Source: Pseudorhodobacter sp. (GTDB lineage Bacteria; Pseudomonadota; Alphaproteobacteria; Rhodobacterales; Rhodobacteraceae). From it: 33,963 bases of DNA. The translations under genes and the position numbers were made by a program. Of this stretch, positions 30,815-33,963 are shown in pieces; positions within the stretch are counted from its first letter, which is position 1, and each line of letters opens with the position of its first letter. The notes under the pieces were generated by a model that had not been told where the DNA came from, did not search any database, and saw only the letters and a program-made list of their open reading frames with translations. The stretch lies in NCBI GenBank assembly GCA_024642045.1, contig JAHEBX010000014.1:1-33963 (forward strand), read 5' to 3'.

Positions 30815-30913
30815 CGAGGTCCTTGGGCAAAGCGGTTGGATCTGCGGGCCAACTTTAAACCATTGTATCGGTACGCCGGTTCGGGTCAATGTGACGCGAC
30901 GAGGAGTAAGCGA

Positions 30914-31510
30914 TTGCGCAGCGGTTTTCCTATTGCGACCAAGGGTATGGTTATCGGCCTTTTGGGCGGGTCGTTTGACCCTGCGCATGAGGGGCATGCG
31001 CATTTGACGCGCGAGGCTTTGGCGCGGATGGGATTGGATCAGGTCTGGTGGCTGGTCACCCCTGGCAATCCGCTGAAAGCGCGCCAGCCTGCACCGATGG
31101 CCGAGCGTTTGGCGCGGGCACGGGCGGTTATGAATGACCCTCGGGTAAAGATCACCGATCTTGAGGCGCGGCTGGGGACGCGCGCGACAATTGACACCAT
31201 CACCAAGCTCAAGGCGATCTATCCTGGCGTGCATTTCGTCTGGCTGATGGGGGCGGATAACCTGGTGCAGTTTCACAAGTGGAACCGCTGGCGCGATATC
31301 TTGCGCAGCGTTCCGGTGGGGGTTTTGGCAAGGCCTGGCGCAGGTGTTGCAGCGCGCACCTCGGTCGCCGCGCGGGCGTTTCGGGTGCATCAAGTGGCGC
31401 GCGGGGAAAACCTGCGCAACAAACCGGCACCCGCCTGGTGCTTTGTCAACATGCCGATGAATGGGGCGTCAAGCTCTGCGATTCGCGCGCGCGGCGACTG
31501 GAAGCGGTAG
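30914..31510 (+). CDS. nadD: Nicotinate-nucleotide adenylyltransferase (TTG start)
   Basis: Adenylates nicotinate mononucleotide in NAD synthesis. The 198-residue product has the nucleotidyltransferase loop [14 protein letters not shown] (residues 15-28), [14 protein letters not shown] (the family's second substrate motif) and C-terminal SSSAIRAR (the ISSTxIR-type motif). The start is TTG 30914: AGGAG at 30902-30906 lies seven bases before it, and the N-terminus [11 protein letters not shown] resembles what I recall of relatives. ATG 30947 would begin right at the core strand and lacks this SD. Together with NudC, the window carries one NAD-making and one NAD-degrading enzyme. Confidence 0.93.
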   Translation: MRSGFPIATKGMVIGLLGGSFDPAHEGHAHLTREALARMGLDQVWWLVTPGNPLKARQPAPMAERLARARAVMNDPRVKITDLEARLGTRATIDTITKLKAIYPGVHFVWLMGADNLVQFHKWNRWRDILRSVPVGVLARPGAGVAARTSVAARAFRVHQVARGENLRNKPAPAWCFVNMPMNGASSSAIRARGDWKR

Positions 31511-31530
31511 CATTTGCGTGAAGCGGCGGC

Positions 31531-31570
31531 GGGGGGCCGTCTGCCCCCCAAGCTGCGATTGCATCGCAGC
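31531..31570. repeat. Double hairpin element between nadD and dacB
   Basis: Hairpin 1 is GGGGGGC (31531-31537) with GCCCCCC (31543-31549), loop CGTCT. Hairpin 2 is GCTGCGAT (31552-31559) with ATCGCAGC (31563-31570), loop TGC. CCCCCC and GAGGATATTTCAGCCAGTATGAAA follow. The last part resembles an intergenic element I remember as frequent in Rhodobacterales genomes. It may terminate nadD or be a dispersed repeat. Confidence 0.65.
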
Positions 31571-31615
31571 CCCCCCGAGGATATTTCAGCCAGTATGAAA
31601 GCGGGGAGTGGGGCT

Positions 31616-33085
31616 TTGGGCAATCTGACGCGGCGCGGGGTTTTGGCGGGGCTTGTGGCCGGGGCTGCGCTGCCGGCATGGGCTGAGGCACCTGCGACAT
31701 CACCGCGGCCCAAGGCGCGCGCGGCGGCACAGCCTGACGCGGGTGCAGGCGCATTGGTCGAGGCGGCCAAGCTGACCGGAACGATCGGCTATATCACTGC
31801 GGATCTCGCGACGGGGCGTGTGTTGGAATCGATGGGCGCCGAGGTCGAAATGCCGCCAGCCTCGGTGACCAAAGCGGTGACAACCCTGTTCGCACTAGAG
31901 CGTTTAGGGCCAGAGCATCGCTTTGTTACCCGCGTGATGCGGCTGGGTGAGGTCAAGGATGGGCGCTTGACCGGCGATCTGATCCTTGCCGGTGGCGGTG
32001 ATCCAGAACTAGACACCGACAAGCTGGGCGATCTGGTGACCGCGCTTGCCGCGACCGGATTGCGCGAGGTAACGGGGCGGGTGATCATCTATACGGGCGC
32101 TTTGCCCGACCGCGAGGCGATTGCGCCCGATCAGCCGGATTATGTCGGCTATAACCCCGCGGTTTCGGGGATGATGTTGAATTTCAACCGCGTCAACTTT
32201 GTCTGGAAGCAGGCTGGCGACGGCTATCAGATGACGATGAACGCCGAGGGTGAACGCTTTGTACCCCCCGTCAGCATGGCGACGATCGAGGCCGTGGACC
32301 GCGAACTGCCGCTGTTTGCTTATCGGGCGGGCGACGGTGTTGATCATTGGTCAGTGGCGCGGGGGGCTTTGGGCAAGGAGGGCGGGCGCTGGTTGCCGGT
32401 GCGCCATCCGGGTGACTATGCGGGTCAGGTTTTCCGTTGGCACGCGGCCGCGCAGGGTATCAAGCTGGGCGCCCAAGAGGTCAGCCGCAGCCTGCCCGCA
32501 GGCGCCGTCGAGATCGTCCGGCACGAGAGCGCGCCGCTGCCCGATATTCTGCGCAAGATGCTGAAGTTTTCGACCAATCTGACCGCCGAAGTGGTGGGGC
32601 TGACTGCCTCCGGCGCAGGCAGTCAGGCGGGGTCGGCGGCAGTGATGACCAATTGGGCGCGGCGGCGTTTCAAGATTTCCGCGACCTTTGGCGATCATTC
32701 CGGCCTTGGCCCGGTAACCCGCATCTCACCCGCCGAGATGATGGCGGTGATGGTTGCCGCACGACATGACCCCAAGGGCGCGGGGCTGCATGATCTGATG
32801 CGCGAGATGGGACTGCCTGACACCAAGGGCAAGGCGCAAGAAAAGGCCGGTGTGCGCGTGCATGCCAAAAGCGGGACGATGAACTTTGTCTCGAACCTTG
32901 CGGGCTATGTCACCGCCCCTGATGGGCGCGAGCTGGCCTTTGCGGTCTTTGCCGCCGACCTGCCGCGCCGCGAGGCGGTTCCGGTCGCCCAACGCGAAAA
33001 CCCCGAGGGCGATACGGCTTGGGTCAAGCGTGCGCGGCGGCTGCAGGCACAGATGCTGAACCGCTGGGCAAAGGTCTATCTCTAG
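31616..33085 (+). CDS. dacB: D-alanyl-D-alanine carboxypeptidase/endopeptidase, PBP4 type
   Basis: A peptidase S13 penicillin-binding protein that trims or cleaves peptidoglycan cross-links in the periplasm; about 489 residues. The signal peptide is NLTRRGVLAGLVAGAALPAWA, with a twin-arginine-like start. Active-site motifs: SVTK (S83, K86), STN (319-321) and KSGT (418-421, a KTG variant). The large insertion between motifs 1 and 2 is typical of PBP4. I choose TTG 31616, with GGGGAG seven bases upstream. ATG 31595 adds seven residues but belongs to the sequence following the hairpin element and has AGGA at a poor distance. It lies about 105 bp downstream of nadD. Confidence 0.9.
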   Translation: MGNLTRRGVLAGLVAGAALPAWAEAPATSPRPKARAAAQPDAGAGALVEAAKLTGTIGYITADLATGRVLESMGAEVEMPPASVTKAVTTLFALERLGPEHRFVTRVMRLGEVKDGRLTGDLILAGGGDPELDTDKLGDLVTALAATGLREVTGRVIIYTGALPDREAIAPDQPDYVGYNPAVSGMMLNFNRVNFVWKQAGDGYQMTMNAEGERFVPPVSMATIEAVDRELPLFAYRAGDGVDHWSVARGALGKEGGRWLPVRHPGDYAGQVFRWHAAAQGIKLGAQEVSRSLPAGAVEIVRHESAPLPDILRKMLKFSTNLTAEVVGLTASGAGSQAGSAAVMTNWARRRFKISATFGDHSGLGPVTRISPAEMMAVMVAARHDPKGAGLHDLMREMGLPDTKGKAQEKAGVRVHAKSGTMNFVSNLAGYVTAPDGRELAFAVFAADLPRREAVPVAQRENPEGDTAWVKRARRLQAQMLNRWAKVYL

Positions 33086-33498
33086 GCATGCGTTGCTGGC
33101 CCCTCGCGGCGAATGGGGCGTGGCACCTTGAGTCATGTGACACGCAGGCCGTCGCAGCTGAAGCGGCAGAACGGGTCAAAAAGCGCCGTCGGATTTTGGG
33201 GCCGTTTGTTTGGGGGATGGCTGCTTTGCGTTCCGAGTGATCGATGCATGGATGTCGGCTGCCGAATGAGCCAAAATCCTTCAATAACTCGTTGGGTTTT
33301 GAACGGGGTTTGTGGCAGCGCAATCCAAGGTGCTTTGCGCATGTGCCAAAAACAAGTGTTTTTGGAACGGTCACGCGGGCTTCGGGACGTGCCAAAAGGG
33401 GTTTTGGAATTTGAACAAATAGTGCCTACGTGGCTTTTCACATTTACAAGCCCAGTTGATCATGAAACGCCGGTTTCACCAGCTAAGGGGGTTACTTC
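33086..33498. other. Non-coding region with palindromes, after dacB
   Basis: A 413-bp stretch with no convincing gene; frames at 33113-33502 (+) and 33024-33395 (-) lack family motifs or a plausible SD. A weak hairpin (GCCCC 33099-33103, GGGGC 33115-33119) follows dacB. Three palindromes lie at 33318-33340 (GCGCAA/TTGCGC), 33346-33365 (CCAAAAAC/GTTTTTGG) and 33392-33407 (CCAAAA/TTTTGG). GC content falls off towards the right. Confidence 0.55.
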
Positions 33499-33885
33499 TT
33501 GAGACGTGTCGCAATATTGTTTGTCTTCGCATTGGTGTCCGCATGTGGATTGTGGCTCCTGTATCCCAATGCCAAAACTGAATTCACCTTGGATGTTCGA
33601 GACGGAAAGGGCAGCGTGTTTGTATATTCGTGTGACGATTTAGAAACCGAAGCGAAAACCCTTGCTCAGGCGGAAGAAGCTCATGCCTACTTCCAAGACC
33701 AGATCGCTGCTATGAGTGAAGAGCATGCCCGAAACATGGTTGAGGCAATGTTCCACGCAAACGAAACTGGAAACCTTTCAGAGATTGAAGCAGTTAATGC
33801 CAAGATTGCCAAGCAACGTCGCGCTTTGGTGAACGACGTTGATAGTAGGTTTGATTGCAGGCCAATCGGAGATGGGACACTGTGA
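33499..33885 (+). CDS. Small putative lipoprotein of unknown function
   Basis: A 128-residue product that I do not recognise. The N-terminus is a short basic, hydrophobic signal with a lipobox-like VSAC (C16), so it is probably a lipid-anchored envelope protein. The mature part is largely charged and helical (about residues 46-112, rich in E, A, Q and K), perhaps coiled-coil, with two further cysteines (C45, C120) that could form a disulfide. The start TTG 33499 is preceded by AAGGGGG seven bases upstream. Codon use is visibly more AT-rich than in the rest of the window, which suggests recent acquisition. Confidence 0.65.
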   Translation: MRRVAILFVFALVSACGLWLLYPNAKTEFTLDVRDGKGSVFVYSCDDLETEAKTLAQAEEAHAYFQDQIAAMSEEHARNMVEAMFHANETGNLSEIEAVNAKIAKQRRALVNDVDSRFDCRPIGDGTL

Positions 33886-33963
33886 ATTGACATTTATGTT
33901 GTGGCTTGGACCTTCACCACACCTGACCAGACTCCCCAAAACTATCGTTTATTGACCGGTTCA

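Noticed and set aside
33024-33395. 123-codon minus-strand frame overlapping the end of dacB
   Set aside because: Overlaps a real gene and shows no motif; composition typical of antisense frames.
33113-33502. 129-codon + strand frame after dacB
   Set aside because: No family motif, no SD, unusual residue mix, and it runs through the palindrome cluster.
33887-33892. TTGACA after the lipoprotein gene as a -35 box
   Set aside because: No acceptable -10 hexamer at 16-18 bp spacing, and the window ends before any gene can be seen.
1-33963. CRISPR arrays, tRNA/rRNA genes, insertion sequences, prophage or integrase genes
   Set aside because: No regularly spaced repeats, no cloverleaf-like segments noticed, and no transposase or integrase motifs in any open frame. 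Reading was by eye, so small RNAs could be missed.

Overview
The window looks like about 34 kb of chromosome from a Rhodobacteraceae (Roseobacter/Rhodobacter-group) alphaproteobacterium. Support for this includes high GC with strong G/C third positions, a membrane-anchored cytochrome cy gene beside prephenate dehydratase, an FnrL regulator divergent from oxygen-independent coproporphyrinogen oxidase, a DUF4212/VC_2705-type symporter pair behind acs, and an ABC-F throttle factor. It is gene-dense and mostly housekeeping. I see no tRNA, rRNA, CRISPR array, insertion sequence or prophage.

Region 1 (about 1-8226, all + strand) is a compact acetate/carboxylate module. It runs from the 3' end of acetyl-CoA synthetase through adenylate kinase, a small DUF4212 membrane subunit and a large sodium:solute symporter (terminator behind it) to a cNMP/CBS/DUF294 nucleotidyltransferase-like protein, a small membrane protein, a receiver-only response regulator, and a 688-residue protein. 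That last protein fuses a two-TM sensor with PAS and decayed histidine-kinase-like segments to a complete DEDDh 3'-5' exonuclease. Uptake, activation, AMP recycling and an odd signalling branch sit together. This is the most unusual part of the window.

Region 2 (8295-17900) is mixed housekeeping: truA (-), a YcjX-like ATPase and YcjF/DUF697 membrane protein pair (+), a minus-strand run of cyclic phosphodiesterase/nucleotidase, HAD phosphatase and M20 deacylase (argE-like), then nudC and an SRPBCC protein (+), and pheA (-).

Region 3 (18050-25767, + strand) holds cycY with a strong terminator, then a complete yejABEF-type oligopeptide ABC importer. Its genes overlap at stop/start codons, and the overlap continues into a GT4-type glycosyltransferase.

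Region 4 (25764-31510) holds hemN (-) and fnrL (+) flanking a good FNR-type box, an acyl-CoA thioesterase, ettA (-), a GNAT acetyltransferase (-) and nadD (+, TTG start). Region 5 (31511-33963) holds a double-hairpin intergenic element, dacB (PBP4-type), about 400 bp of non-coding sequence with several palindromes, and a small lower-GC putative lipoprotein gene.

Three convergent gene pairs (11609-11612, 17070-17073, 25764-25767) overlap at their stop codons and leave no room for terminators. Start sites were chosen from Shine-Dalgarno (SD) spacing, family N-termini and overlaps. Family assignments come from reading motifs by eye, without any database search.
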